64,000 nucleotides of DNA from Cochliopodium minus (GCA_024220525.1 JAMYWO010000014.1:147107-211106); one strand, 5' to 3'; positions 1 to 12,610 are shown, counted from the first letter of the stretch. The notes: generated by a model from the sequence alone, not told the origin. Made by a program: numbers and translations.

Positions 1-48
1 TCCAATAAAAATGAATAACAAAAATATTAAATTAAACAAATGAATTAC

Positions 49-1751
49 CCAATCCACCACTTTCTGCTTTTTGAGAAACTATAGTTGGGGGAAGTTGTAA
101 ATGATCTCCAGCCAACACAATTTTCTTGCCCATCAAAATGGGAATCCAACAACCAACCTCCATGGACTGAGCAGCCTCATCAATGACGACCACATCGAAA
201 AGCTTGCTCTTAGAAAGAAACTTGTCAGCAGCACCTGTATTCGTACAACAAACGACATCCATCGAAGACAACACATCATCCACTGCTTTCTTTTCTCTTT
301 TTTTGAGTTCTCTTCTCAGTTGGTTGAGTTCTGTACGAAGTTTTCTGCGTTCCTCCTTTTGCGCTTTATTCACTTTCCTTTCCAACTGGCTCATCTCGCT
401 CCTGATTTGCTTGCACACTTTGTTTCCTTCCGAATTAATCACTACGCTATCCAAAGAATGTTTGAGTATGGTCGGCAAAAGTCTAGCTGGATGACCAACC
501 TTCAAGTTTTTGAAAACATTATTATTTTATTTTTGAAAAATTATTTCAATTTCAAAGGTTAAAAAATTTTTATTGATATAAAAGATTAAATAAAATTTTT
601 ATTAAATATAAGATTTAAAAAATTTTACTTTTATAATTTAAAAAATTTTGGATTTAATTATTAAAAATATTCACAAGTTTCATTTGTCACTATTTTCTAA
701 ATTTTTTTTACCCTGACAACTTTTAAATTTCCAGACGAAGAAAACTTTATGAGTTTTTCAACTATGTTGTCCACTGCTATGTTCGAAGGTGCACACGTGA
801 GAACTCTCTTCCCTCTCTTGACACACTGCAATATAAACTCTACAATGGTAGTTGTCTTACCAGTTCCTTTAAATTAAAAAATATGTCTTTAAAAACTCTT
901 CCATTAAAAAATATCAATAATAAAAATAATTACTTTAGAACATAAATTTGTTCAAATTTTAAAAATAATAAAAAATAATTATTTTTTCATAAATTTATTT
1001 TTAAATTAATAAAAAAAAAAATTTTATTTTTTTTTTTACCAGGAGGTCCATGTATCAAAGAAAGTTCGTTTGCGGAGAGGGAATGGTTGATTGCTTCTAC
1101 CTGCGATTCGTTCATCCCCTTGTTGAAGAGCTGATCGGAAACATCTTGATTCTGATCGAATGTCGGCTTCCTGTTTCCGAGGATCACTTCGACACAGTTT
1201 CTGTTGTCTTCATCTGAGCTATCTGATTTGGAATGGAAGCTTCCATCCTTCAGTTTTTGGAGGGCGGTAGAATATCTTTTGAATGTGACTTGATTGGGCA
1301 GCAAATCTAGGTCTACTTTTTTGCCTAACAGATCATGATCATCGAATTTATCCATCGCTATCAATATCGTGTTGCTGGTGATTCTATATACCAATCCTTG
1401 ATTGGTATTCTCTTGATCTTTATCTGATGTGTTGCTCTTATTTGTATTGATGGCCACAGTTGAGCCTGATGAAAAAATATTTGAAGGTAATCTTTCTTTG
1501 TACGTAGGACAAGATAATGTGACGATGGATCTCCCACATAATCCTGTCTCCATCTTGCTAACAATCAGATTTCTTATTTTGACACCACTTTTTTCCAATT
1601 CTTTTCCTGATTTCGTCTTCTTGGCCTCTTCCAATAAAGAGATCTCTTCATCCTTTTCAATCTGCAATAATTTGAGAGTGGAATCAATAAAACTCTCAAG
1701 ATTTTCTATTTTATAATCTTTGATCCCTTCTATTGTCTTCTCATTCTTCAT
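49..1751 (-). CDS. IGHMBP2: IGHMBP2/SMUBP-2-like superfamily 1 helicase, 5' part
   Basis: UPF1-like SF1B helicase that would unwind RNA or DNA using ATP. Exons on the minus strand are 1040-1751, 712-866 and 49-499, and the gene continues past the left edge. I start at the ATG ending at 1751, which follows an A run. Walker A (GPPGTGKT) is split over the exon 1/2 junction, and [13 protein letters not shown] is restored at the exon 2/3 junction. Exon 3 carries the charged coiled-coil stalk typical of the UPF1 family, then VIDEAAQ (Walker B) and GDHLQLPPT. The region before Walker A ([12 protein letters not shown], a Q motif) matches IGHMBP2 better than UPF1 or senataxin, because no CH zinc domain precedes it. 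The C-terminal RecA2 domain is outside the window. Family identity is secure. The orthology is inferred. Confidence 0.88.
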
Positions 1752-1918
1752 TTTTTTTTTATAAAGTGAGAGACAAACAAGTATACAAATGAATTTATGG
1801 TATAAAGATATCTTTAAACACTTTTTGAGTAATACATCTTTTATTTGAAATTTTTTAAAAGAGAATTGTTTAAATGTACCAAAAACAACTCTTAAACAAA
1901 GGAATGATGTGAGAAAAA

Positions 1919-3368
1919 CTAAAATCCTACATTGCTCATAGCCTAGATTTTCAAGAAAATTAATTAATAAAAATGAAATCAAAAATGGTTCAAAATTTCG
2001 TTTACCTTTTGGAAGATAATGTCTCTGACAGCATCAAAGACGTGTTTGATGTTCTTGGTATCAGTTGCAATGGTGACGTGAGGATAAAAAGGCTTTTTCT
2101 GATTGGCAGGGAGGTTTTTGAAGATGTTTTGGATGAAGAGGGAAGCAGGTTCAAGCTCCAACTTGCCATCATATTCTTTGAAAGAAGGGCAAACATTCAA
2201 ATGGATCTGCTTTTGGAGTTTCTCCTCGAAAATATCTTTTTTATTGAAGAAAAGGATGATGGAGGTCTCAGTGAACCATTGGTTGTCCACAATCTCCTTA
2301 TAAAGTTTGATATCCTCATCCATACGATTGGTCTTCTCATCTTCCTCCAAGACTTGATCATAAGAACTGATCGCAACGACAAAGATGATCGCAGTTACAT
2401 CAGCGAAGCAATGTACCCATTTTCTACGCTCAGATCTTTGTCCACCAACATCTACCATCTTGAAGGTCTTTCCAGATACATGGAAGTCTGTTTCGATGAT
2501 TCCTGTTGTTTTTTTTCTTGCTCTCAACACATCATCAGTGGTAGGCACCCATCCTGATTGCTTAATGGTGCTGAATTGATCCATATAATATTTGGTGGAA
2601 TCATCGAGTTGAAATTTTGCAGAATTTTTGAATGCTTCTTGGATACCACTATCTGCCCATATTTTCTCAATATTATCGAAATGATTTGAAAATTCTTTTT
2701 CATTTTTAATTTTTTCTAATTCTTGTGCAGCTGCCTGTTAAATTATAATTTTTTTTTTCAGTATGTTTAAATTTACTTGAATATAATTTTCATATTCCTC
2801 TAAAGTATGAAGGATTTTTGTATATTGTACTATATACTTATATATAATTATCTTTTGTTATATTGCAAATATTTATATGGTGAAAATTTAACGCTTTAAT
2901 TTTATGAGTATTATAAATTATATTTTTTATATTTTTTCTTTTCTTACATTTTCTTTGATATCAATATTAAGTTTTCTTGCTCCTCTAACCAATGCAACCA
3001 TATTGTCTATGATATTACGATGAATGATTGGGATAAAGTTTTTACGTGCTTCATCATTGAATCCATTGAGATGGAGAATTTGCATTTGTTTTGCAAATGT
3101 GGTCTTACCACTGCCTCCAGTACCTATATTGGTATTATTATTAAAAAAAATATTATATTTTTTATAAATTTATAAATAAATAATAATTTTAAAATAAGTG
3201 ATTATGAACAAGGTATTTTTCATTTTTAATTTTACCCAAAAGTAAAAGTTTAATTTCCTTTTCCAATTGTTTCTTTGCTAACTTCAATTCCTTCTCAATA
3301 TTGGTTGAAGCTTCTTTTTGTTCCTTGATAAAATTTTTGTCCAATCTCATTTGATATTTTTCCTCCAT
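1919..3368 (-). CDS. Heterotrimeric G protein alpha subunit
   Basis: GTP-binding switch that couples seven-helix receptors to effectors at the plasma membrane. Exons are 3236-3368, 2948-3123, 2006-2734 and 1919-1942, giving 353 aa, the normal family length. The P-loop is LLLLGTGGSGKTT, the arginine switch I is LRARKKTTGI, switch II is DVGGQRSERRKW, the NKxD motif is FFNKKD, and the last G motif is TIATDT. The helical domain holds IWADSGIQ. The short last exon (24 nt) replaces a read-through tail with AMSNVGF, which aligns with the receptor-contacting C-terminus of other G-alphas. The P-loop has Gly where Glu is usual, and Thr replaces the Mg-binding Ser. Residue 2 is Glu, so the usual N-myristoylation site is absent. 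It lies tail to head with the helicase. Confidence 0.92.
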
Positions 3369-3731
3369 ATTGTTCTAATTCTTTCAAAAACAAAAAATAT
3401 TTTGATTATACACCCAATTGATTGTACAAGGGAAAAATAATTAAAATTTTTTTTTTTTATTTTTTATATATTAAGATTATTATACTCAAAACATATATTC
3501 AAATCAAGGTTTTAAAGTGTCCAATTTGCAAAATAAGTTGATATTTAAAATTGGTTTGTTTTAATATTTAAATTTTTTTTTTGGAAACTTCCTTCACACA
3601 GAATTTTTTTAAAACTTTCGATCATTAAATTTTACCAATGCAATTGGTGATAAATTGGGTGATAAATTGAATCATTAAATCATTCGAAAAGAATTGAAAA
3701 GAAAAGACATTGAGGAAATAAAAGAAAAAAA

Positions 3732-6700
3732 ATGAAATTGATCCAAAAGAAAAATATCTTCAACAAAGTTAAGACTACCTTCAAATTCAAAAAGAATTTC
3801 AATATCCGTTTCTATTCATCCAATAATGGTTAAAAATTTCTTCGTTTCCAATTTTTTAATTATCAATCCTTTGTAGAATATGAAAATCCTTTGACTGGTA
3901 GATACTCTAGTCAAGAGATGAATTACAATTGGTCACCTCAAAAAAAATTTTCAACTTGGAGAAAATTATGGATCGCATTGGCACAAGGAGAGAAGGAATT
4001 GGGATTAAAGATTACTGATGAACAAATCGAAGAGATGAAGAAATTTCAAAATGAGATCAATTTTGAAGTAGCAAAGAAAAAAGAATCACAAATCAGACAT
4101 GGTATAAAAAAATGAGAAATTTTTTAAAGAGAAATTATTTGGAATGATTATTAAGCTTTTCTTATTAAATAATGGGCTATTTTGTTGAATTATCATAGTG
4201 TTTATAATCCAATATCTTATAATTGATTTAAAGAATAATAAATTTGCTAAAGTATTTTTTAACCTATGAAATCAAAAACACGAGACAGAAGAATATTTTT
4301 TATAATAAAACAATAACAATGCACTGTAAAGACCTTTAATGTTCGATCGTATTAATTAATGACCAAAAACATAATATTTCAATCTTGATATGTGATATTT
4401 TTTATTCATACATGAATTCTGTTTTTATCAGATCATTTCAAGTATAATGCTTAAAATCATGGTGATTATTGTATAATTGAAATCACTTTATCTTAATAAA
4501 GCATTCACATGATTTTACAAAAATAAATTTTGTGGATGCTCATTATGCCCGAGAATAACATATCTTAATTAGAAAGAAAAATGTTTTATTTTTTGTTTTA
4601 ATTTCGATGCGATTCTTGGTTTTGACTGTTTACTCGATAAATTTTTATAAAAAAAATTTCATATGATCTTATGAATCTAATAGCTCATCCCAAAAAATTT
4701 ACTTATTGATTTTTTTATTTATTGATTGATTCATTAGATGTGATGTCCCACATTTACGCATTTGGACTTCAAGCACCTAAAGCAGCACCAATTATCCACT
4801 TGGGAGCTACTTCATGCTACGTAGGAGACAACGCAGATCTCATCCAAATGAAGGACGGAATGATCATCCTCGAAAAGCAACTCTTGAAACTCATCAAACA
4901 AATGAGAGACAACTCTCTTAAATACAAGTAAAAAATTTTTTTTAAAAAAAATTAATCAAATCAAATAAAATGAACAATCTTGAAAGAACGTTTAATTTAA
5001 TGAAGTTTCAATCTTTTTATTTTTATTTTATTACTTGATACTTTTTTTTTTTTTTCAATCATTCCAAAATTATTGACAAAATTTCTTTTAGTAATATTTA
5101 ACGAACACATTTCAATAAGATATGATTAAAATTTTTGAATTATCTTTAAAAGTTTTTTTAAAACATATTTTTCATTATCAACTTTTTTTTTTGTTTAATT
5201 ACAATTTTTTTGTTTAATCATTTTTTTTGTTTAATCATTTTTACAAATAATTTTTTTTTTTAACAATCATTTTTTTAGATCGTTACCAACACTTGGATTC
5301 ACCCACTACCAACCAGCACAATTAACCACAGTAGGAAAGAGAATGACTTTGTGGTTGCAAGACTTTTTATTGGACTTCCACGCCTTGCAATACACCGTCG
5401 ACAACTTGTACTTCAGAGGTGTCAAGGGAACCACCGGCACTCAAGCCAGCTTCTTGGAGCTTTTCAATGGTGATCATGAGAAGGTCAGGGCTCTCGATAG
5501 AAGAGTCACTCAGTTGATGGGCTTCCAAAAGAGCATTCCTGTCTCTGGACAAACTTATACCAGGTAATAAAAAAAAATTCATCTTTTTTTATTTTTATAT
5601 TTAATTTTAATTGTTTTATTTTTTAAATTGTTTTATTTTTCAATTTTAATTATTACAACATTATTTTTTATTTATTATTCAATTTTTTTTTTTTTTTAAT
5701 GAATTTTTTTTATAGAAAAATTGATGTACAAGTTTTGAATGTTCTTTCTTCAATCGCTCAATCTGCCCACAAAATGTCCACCGACATTCGTTTGTTGATG
5801 AACTTAAAGGAAATTGAAGAACCATGGTAAACATTTTTTGTTCCATTTTTAAAATATTTAATTTTTTCAAAAATTTTTTTTTTTTGTTTTTTATTTCAAT
5901 TAATTTTTTTGTTTTGATTTTTATTTCAATTAATTTTTTTTTATTTATTTTTTATTTGAAGGTTGGAAAAACAAGTGGGCTCATCTGCTATGGCTTACAA
6001 AAGAAACCCCATGAGATCCGAAAGAATCTGCTCATTGGCAAGACACATCATTATCAACTCCACTAACACTGCTCACACTGGTAGTTACTATTCAAAAATA
6101 ATCCAAAAAAATTCCTCAAAAAAAAAAAAATATAAAAATAATATCCAAAATTTTAAATTTTTTTTTTTTTATAAAGCTGCAAACCAATGGTTTGAAAGAA
6201 CTCTAGATGATTCAGCAAACAGAAGATTAACATGTAATTAATTTATTTTATTATTTTTTTTCATTATATTTATTTTTTTTTATTTATTTATTTTTATTTT
6301 TATACTTTTTTTATTTTTTCGCATCCAAATACCATTTAAGGTAAAAAAGATTTCATTTTTTTCATTATATTTATTTTTTTTTTATTTTTTATTTTATTTT
6401 TTATTTTTTATTTTATTTTTTATTTTTTATTTTTTTATTTTTTATTTTTTATTTTTTTATTTTTTATTTTTTTATTTTCAACTATTTTTATATTTTTATT
6501 TTTTATTTAAACACTTTTTTTAGTGCCAGAGTCATTCCTTACAGTGGACATCATTTTGAGAACCTGTTGTAACGTTATGGACGGAATCCAAGTCTGGCCT
6601 CACGTCATCCGTAAACACATTGACGTCGAACTTCCTTTCATGGTAAAAAATTTTAAAAAAAAATAAATATTAACAAAAACAATTTTTAAATTTGATTTCT

Positions 6701-7266
6701 TTTTAAACTTTTTGATTTATTTTCTTTTTTATTTTTTTTTTTATTTTCATTTTTATTTTTTATATCTTTTCTAAATTATTTTTGATTTTGATTTTTTTTT
6801 ATTATTATTTTGATTTTGATTTTTATTTTATTTTTATCATTTTGTTGTTATTATTTTATTTTATTTTATTTTTTTTTGTTTTATTTTTTAATTTAATTTT
6901 AATATTGTTTTTAAAAGATTTTTTTTTTTTTCTTCTTAACAAATAAAGGCAACCGAAAACATCTTGATGGCAGCCGTAAAGGCAGGAGGAGACAGACAAG
7001 AGCTCCACGAAACCATTCGTACCCTTTCCATGGAAGCCGGGCTCGTAGTCAAACGCGACGGGAAGGACAACGACCTCATCGAAAGAATCCGCAACCATTC
7101 TGACTTTTCTTCTGTAAAGGACAAACTTAATGAGATCTTGGATCCCATCCTTTTTGTTGGTCGTGCTCCTGAGCAGGTCGATGAGTTTATTCGTGAGGAG
7201 ATCGATCCTGTTTTAGAGAAGAACAAGCATAAGATTGCTGATGATAATGATGGTGTCAGCGTCTAA
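3732..7266 (+). CDS. ADSL: Adenylosuccinate lyase
   Basis: Purine biosynthesis enzyme that releases fumarate from SAICAR and from adenylosuccinate. Nine exons: 3732-3828, 3877-4101, 4738-4927, 5279-5563, 5716-5826, 5962-6080, 6177-6233, 6524-6642 and 6949-7266, giving 506 aa. Matches to the animal enzyme run end to end: [39 protein letters not shown], the catalytic signature loop [14 protein letters not shown], and [13 protein letters not shown]. The protein starts with about 30 residues that have many Lys, aromatic and hydroxyl residues, no acid, and end RFYSS. This looks like a mitochondrial-type presequence, and the human enzyme has no such extension. Intron 2 (4102-4737, 636 nt) is far longer than the rest and contains a dispersed repeat. 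Confidence 0.95.
4384..4660 (+). repeat. Dispersed repeat, copy 1, inside ADSL intron 2
   Basis: This stretch is homologous, in opposite orientation, to 41871-42165. The best core is 4430-4470, where about 38 of 40 positions agree by eye. The match continues at lower identity through a TATGCCC(C/G)AGAATAAC-like block near 4545 and TTTAATTTCG to ACTCGATAAA near 4635. I see no ORF and no clear terminal inverted repeats. It may be an old non-autonomous mobile element. Its family is unknown to me. Confidence 0.7.
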
Positions 7267-7594
7267 AAAGTTGCTTTAATTTAATTTTTTCATTAAAATT
7301 TTTAAAAAAAACACAAATTTTTTTTTCATATAAATTAATATTTTATTTTAATTAAAATAAGAAAACCTTATTTTTGTTTTCATTATTTATTCTCTTGTTT
7401 TCTTGCTACTATTCTTTTGTTCTATTGTCTTTCTGTTGTTAGATTTGATTAAAAATTAAGAAGGACAACTTTAAATCTTTAATTAACATTAAAGATTTAA
7501 AGTGACCATGAGTTATCTGTAAAGTTTTTAATTTAAGTAATCTTTATGATTTGAAAACAAATCATAAAAAAAAATTGAAAAATAAAAAAAATTG
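7267..7594. other. Intergenic, nothing recognised
   Basis: AT-rich spacer between the ADSL stop and the start of the VTT-domain gene. It should hold the ADSL 3' end signals and the next promoter. I could not assign individual sites. Confidence 0.5.
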
Positions 7595-8843
7595 ATGGAA
7601 GATATATCAGATGATCCTTCCCATTTAAGGATAGAAAGAAGAAACAAAATCATCAAAATCGTATCTATATGTTTTATGGTCTCATTGCTGCTCTCCATCT
7701 TGATATTGATCTTGGTATTTTATTTGCAAGGAAAATTAGGTCTTTATGTGACGAGGATCTTGGAATATATCCAATCAATATCGAGATGGAAGTCTGCTCT
7801 TGTATTGGCAGCGATAATTCAAGTATTTGCTATCCCAGTGGTAATCAAAAAAAAAAAAATTTGGATTTTTTGGGAATTTGATTAACAAACATTATGTTGA
7901 ATAGACCTTTGGTTATATGTAAAATAAAATGAATAATATTTGTGTAAATTTTGAGAATAATATATAAATTTTCATTTAAAATATTTCAAAAGAATATTCG
8001 TAACAGCACTGGGTAAGAAAAGAAAAAAATATTTAAAGTTCCTCAAAGTTCCTCACAAATAAATAAAAACTTTCTTTAAAGGGTTTTTGTTTCATTGGTA
8101 TGGTTTTTTGATTTCATTTGGAGCAGTCGTGTTTGGTAAAAAAAAAAAAACTTGACTAATTTAAATAATTATGAATTAATCATAAATCTTAAAACTTGTA
8201 AAGCATCCACTTGGTCTTTTTTCTTGGTGAGATATTTTTCTAAATACTTTGAAGAATGGATCAAAAGGAACAAAGTGTTTATAATTCTCAACAAAGCGAT
8301 CGAAACAAGACCCATATTAATCGCTTCATTGGCAAGACTTTCTCCTGTACCATATGGGTAAATGAAATTTTATAAACTTGTTAAATTACATTTAAGAAAT
8401 GAATAATTCTGTATTTAAAATAAAAATTTTTAGATTTTCAAATATTAATAAAAATTTAAAAAAAAAAAAAATTTTCTCTTCCAATTAATTATTTTGTTTC
8501 AAAAAAAACCGTCTTTAGGATGATGAACGGTATTCTTGCTTTGATCTACAGCTTGACATACCCAAAATATTTAATATCGAGTATTGGAATGGTACCAGAA
8601 CTCCTACTCTACACTTTTCTCGGAACTACCATCAAAAATATTAAAGAGGCCCTTGAAGCAGAGTCGGGGAAGACACAATGGATTGTCATAGGTATCCAAG
8701 CTGGTATTGCTGTGATTTTGTTTGTTTGTCTTGTTATTTTTAGCCGTAAAATGTGGAATGATCTAGACAAGAGTACTCATGTTGATGGTGATAATGTTAA
8801 TGTTGTTAATGAGGAAGTTCCTTTGTTGGAGAACAAGAAATGA
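7595..8843 (+). CDS. VTT-domain membrane protein (TVP38/TMEM64 type)
   Basis: Polytopic membrane protein of the VTT/DedA-like family, whose members act in ER/Golgi membranes and some as lipid scramblases. Six exons: 7595-7840, 7905-7918, 7993-8012, 8082-8135, 8204-8357 and 8519-8843, giving 270 aa. The 14-nt and 20-nt exons rebuild IPVTFGYIIFVTALGFLF, which matches the G-Y-I core of TMEM64. Later motifs are LARLSPVPYG and a GMVPELLLYTFLG stretch that resembles the VTT domain end. There is an N-terminal anchor (about residues 22-46) and a final helix (about 218-240), followed by an acidic tail. The TTG just before the ATG was ignored. Exact function is inferred from the family only. Confidence 0.87.
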
Positions 8844-9922
8844 TTTTTTTTGTTCGTTTTTGTATATTAATTGGGGAAATATAAATTATTTAATATAAAT
8901 TAAAAAAATATAAAATAAAAAAAAATTTTCTTAAATGACTTTTTAGATGGCAAAAAATAATTTTTGGGCACGAACAGTAAATAGTTTTTTTTAATTTAGG
9001 TTTTAAAAAAGATTCCATTCACTAATAATTATATCACTTTAGTTTTTTAAAAGAATTTATTTCTCAAACAATGTATTTAGATGTAATTAAGTATGATCTT
9101 TATCTAATATCGAAATGGACACTGATACAGAGTAGAGAAAAACTTTATATACTCAAAATTATTTTGATTGTTTTTGTCAAAATTTGATTTAAATTCTACA
9201 GCGAAAAAAAGATCCTAGATTCCTAATTTACTTTTTCTAAGATCTTTAAATTTTTAAAAGTAAAATTCTTTACATTTTTTTTTTTTTTTTGAAAAAGAGA
9301 ATTTATCTGAATAATTGATATTAAATAATTTTGTTTTTAACTTTTTATCTTTAGATAATAAGACCCTTAATTGAATATTTTGGTTGAAATGGAGCAAAAA
9401 TTTGACAAGAAAAAATGAACTAAAAATTATGATGATCATGCTCAAGAAAAAAAAAAAATCAAAGAAATTAAATATATAGGCTAAAATATAAGGAGAATCA
9501 TTTAATCCATTAGTTTAACATTATAGAAATGATGATAAAAAACAATATTTAAAGTACTCAGAGAAAATATTTTCAATTAAAGGAGAGAATTCAGAGTAAT
9601 TAATTTATTCTCTAATAAATTTCTCACAACAATCTGCTTATTCACCTCAATTTTGTTTTAATAGATTTTGCATACATAGAAATTTAAAGTCATGTCAAAT
9701 AATTATTGCATTTCTCCAAATTTTTTTTTTTATTTTATAAAAGATCTTGATAATTTGTGAAGTTTAAAAAAAATTGAAATTCCAAAGATCAAACTCGTGA
9801 GCAATACTAAATCTCTCACTTGTGAAATTTTTTCAATATAAATATAAAAAAAAAATCACTATAATACTGGTGTTAAATTTTGAAAGCACCCATCTAAGTG
9901 AATAAAATTATAAATATATTGA
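8844..9922. other. Long intergenic stretch, nothing recognised
   Basis: About 1.1 kb of A/T-rich sequence with only short ORFs. I see no tRNA-like, repeat or coding signal I would defend. Confidence 0.5.
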
Positions 9923-11321
9923 ATGGAAGAAATTAATGATGATTCTCCCGAAACACCTGAAGGAAAAAGAAACAACAAGAATGATTCAAACAAAATAAAT
10001 CATTATACTTGGTATGTAAATTACTTATGAAACATTTTTTTTTTTTTTCAAATTGAAATTTATAACTGAACAACAAATCATTTTTTAGGAGTGAATCCGA
10101 AATAGACAAAGTTAAAGAGGGGTAGGAAGTTTCATTTAATAAATTTAAATTATAAACCGAATTATTGAATAAATAATAAAAAAACAATATTTCTCTTTTT
10201 GCTTAATTTCACCTAAATTCATTCTTCATTTCAAAAAATATAGCAAAAATAAAGGTTGGAAAGAACACAAGGTATTTCAAACAAACTTTAAGAAATAAGA
10301 TAATAATTATTTTTAAAAAAAAATTTGATTGTAAAATAACCATTCTATATTGCTCCTATAATAATACCTTTCAAAATCCTAAATTGTTTATTCACAAACA
10401 ATTATATACTAATTTTGTTTTTTATTTTTATTAAATAAAGATAAAGAACCATTACTTCTCTGATACAAAAAATCCCACCAAACAGTAAGTATCAAAAAAG
10501 ACTTAAATTCTCTTTATTAGATTCTCAATCTTTTCTTTTTTTTCTAGCCACATAAAGACTTTGCTGAAGAAACTGCCTAAGAAAAGGAAGAAGGATTTAA
10601 ATTCCTCAAACAAGATGCTCCTCTTAGAAAGAGAATCCATACGTAAGAACAAATTTAAATATCAAAGGAAAATAAAACAACATATTTTCAAAATGAGAAT
10701 CAATTTAAAAAATTTTAAATAAAAATAATTAAAATATAAACAGTAAAAAGTGAACATGGAAGTAAAATTAATTTTAAAAAAAAAGGTAAATTGTCAAACA
10801 ATCTCGAAAATTACAATTCATTTGGTTTTGAATGTTATTACACGCATTACTATGGGAAAAATCTCTATCTTATGGTCAATGATCTTCCTTCACATGAAAT
10901 TGCCGATCTTGCTATCAGTGAATACAGTATTTCTTTCACAGTAAAGATTAATGGACCATCAATAATGGACTTTTGGTAAAAAATTTAAAATAAAATCAAG
11001 TTTTATTTTGAACTCATTAAAATTTAATTTTTTTTAAATTTTTTTTTCATGAAAAGCAAGGCATACAATGAACCAATTAACAACGATACTTTAGAAAACG
11101 TATCGAGAGATTTTAAATCAAAGTTTTACAAGATTGATATTGCACCGAAATACAAGCTGATCCTTCCTAAGGACAAGAAATACACCTTTAACAAAACTCT
11201 TCTAGGACAGATCACTTATTACATTGTTGAAATTGATTGTACCAATGAAATTTTAGAACTTAGCAACAACAATAACGAAAACGATTATTCATCTGAAGAA
11301 TTCACCGATAGTGATAACTAA
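9923..11321 (+). CDS. Unknown Lys-rich protein, seven exons
   Basis: Not recognised. Exons 9923-10011, 10089-10121, 10244-10271, 10441-10484, 10548-10642, 10744-10975 and 11057-11321 sum to 786 nt and give 261 aa. The N-terminal third is charged and likely disordered, with a basic KKLPKKRKK cluster near residue 75 that could be a nuclear signal. Residues about 100-240 look folded, with alternating aromatic and hydrophobic positions such as FECYYTHYYGKNLYLMV and YYIVEIDC. The end is acidic (SSEEFTDSDN). In exon 5 a second frame also looks protein-like but has an in-frame TAA and leads into a stop downstream, so I kept the open frame. The small N-terminal exons are less certain than the last two. 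Confidence 0.6.
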
Positions 11322-11544
11322 ACGATACTGATAATTCAATTAACTCATCTTTTATAAAAACACACTACTACTACTTTTCTTTTTTTGCGAGATAAACTTT
11401 TTTTTTCCAATTTTTTTAAACTTGATAAAAAAATTGAATGAGATTTAATCAAAAACGAAATAAAAATTTTTTCAATCTTTAAATTGTTTCTTTTGTTGTA
11501 ATTTTTTTTGCTGCTAGTACTTTAAAGAGGAAAATTATAATTAA

Positions 11545-12610
11545 TTAAATAAATTTTATTGGCAAACTATTAGTTGAAACAAACTTGTTGGGCAAATATT
11601 CCAAACTAAATTTATCCTTGAATGAAATATCTTTAGCAAAATTTGGTGAAATTTTTAGGATATTTGAGTTTCTAGTATCTAAGATGTAAGAGGTTTCTTT
11701 CGATAAACAATCTCCAAACACATTAAACACGCGATCAAAGTAAAGTTTGTAAGGAGGACCAAAGTTTGTAGATTTTCCAAAAATCTTCAGTGTTTTGTTG
11801 CTTTTGTCGAAGAGCAGCTTTCCACCTCCTACTGTGTTCATTTTCCAGTACTCTTGGTAAGTATTTTTTATTTTGTTCAAAAGATCCAAGTGATCATCAT
11901 CAGGAAAAGAAAGAAGAACTATTCTTTTTGAAAGAGATTAAAAGAAAAAAAGATTTTTTTTTGAAAGTTTTATTTTAAAAGTTTTTTTTTTAAAAGTTCT
12001 TTAAAATGATTCACCTTTTTGGGGCATAAGGTACAATTTGATTCACTAATTCCACAATCAAATATTTCATTTCTTTTTGTGAATCATTGTTGAAAAGAAC
12101 AAATTGATATTCATTCTCATCTTGACAACTAAAAAAGTGAAATCTCTCCCAATTCCTTCCCATATCTTCGAAAGATTGGATTGAATCGCTTTTCTCATCG
12201 AATATCATCTGTTTATCTTCTTTGATTTCTTTTGCATCACTTATTATTTCGATCTCTTGTTCATTATCAAAGAGGATCTGCATATATTTCTTTGAATAAT
12301 TATGCAACACCTCATTCTTTGACATTATTTTTATATCACCGTTCAAATTTAACAACCATTTGATATAAGGATAATATAAATAACCCTTTTCATTATCATC
12401 TGTAATTATTTCACTATAATATTTCGATTGATTATGTTTAATTGAGATATATGCAAAATCATTTTTAGTTGGGATCTCTTTTCTTGCCCTGTGTATCAAT
12501 GAAGGTATTCTAATTGAAGATATATCAAAGAAAGATGTAGAATAATATGATTTGGGAGTATTACATATTCCTCTTTTAAAATAATCATTCTTTTTGTGGA
12601 GAAATTTCAT
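11545..12610 (-). CDS. Protein with C-terminal Janus/phosphohistidine phosphatase-like domain
   Basis: Exons 12015-12610 and 11545-11923 give 324 aa. The junction restores KYLIVELVNQ then RIVLLSFPDDDHLDLL. The C-terminal part resembles the 14-kDa phosphohistidine phosphatase/Janus family: a hydrophobic first strand, a His after an acidic turn (DDDH, aligned with the catalytic His of PHPT1), and GGGKL followed by KTLKIFGKSTNFGPP, like GGGRI and KKIHVYGYSMAYGPA in PHPT1. The first 190 residues are not recognised. The N-terminus is basic and aromatic (MKFLHKKNDYFKRG) and might be an organelle presequence. The phosphatase activity is an inference from the motifs. Confidence 0.68.

Noticed and set aside
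101-562. Plus-strand ORFs opposite the helicase and other long antisense ORFs, for example 1973-2557 and 14166-14451
   Set aside because: They are shadows of clearly conserved minus-strand exons and show no family motif.
2760-2860. Extra exon inside the G-alpha intron 2735-2947
   Set aside because: An open stretch exists, but without it the helical domain already aligns (KEN-AAAQELEKI) and the protein has the expected length.
6240-6520. CRISPR-like or satellite array in T/A tracts
   Set aside because: Units are just TTTTTA runs of varying length with no spacers, within ADSL introns. The same texture fills many introns.
10548-10642. Possible reassigned TAA codon or pseudogene frame in exon 5 of the unknown gene
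   Set aside because: The alternative frame looks protein-like but has a TAA and leads to another stop downstream. The frame used is open through all seven exons, and TAA is a stop in every other gene.
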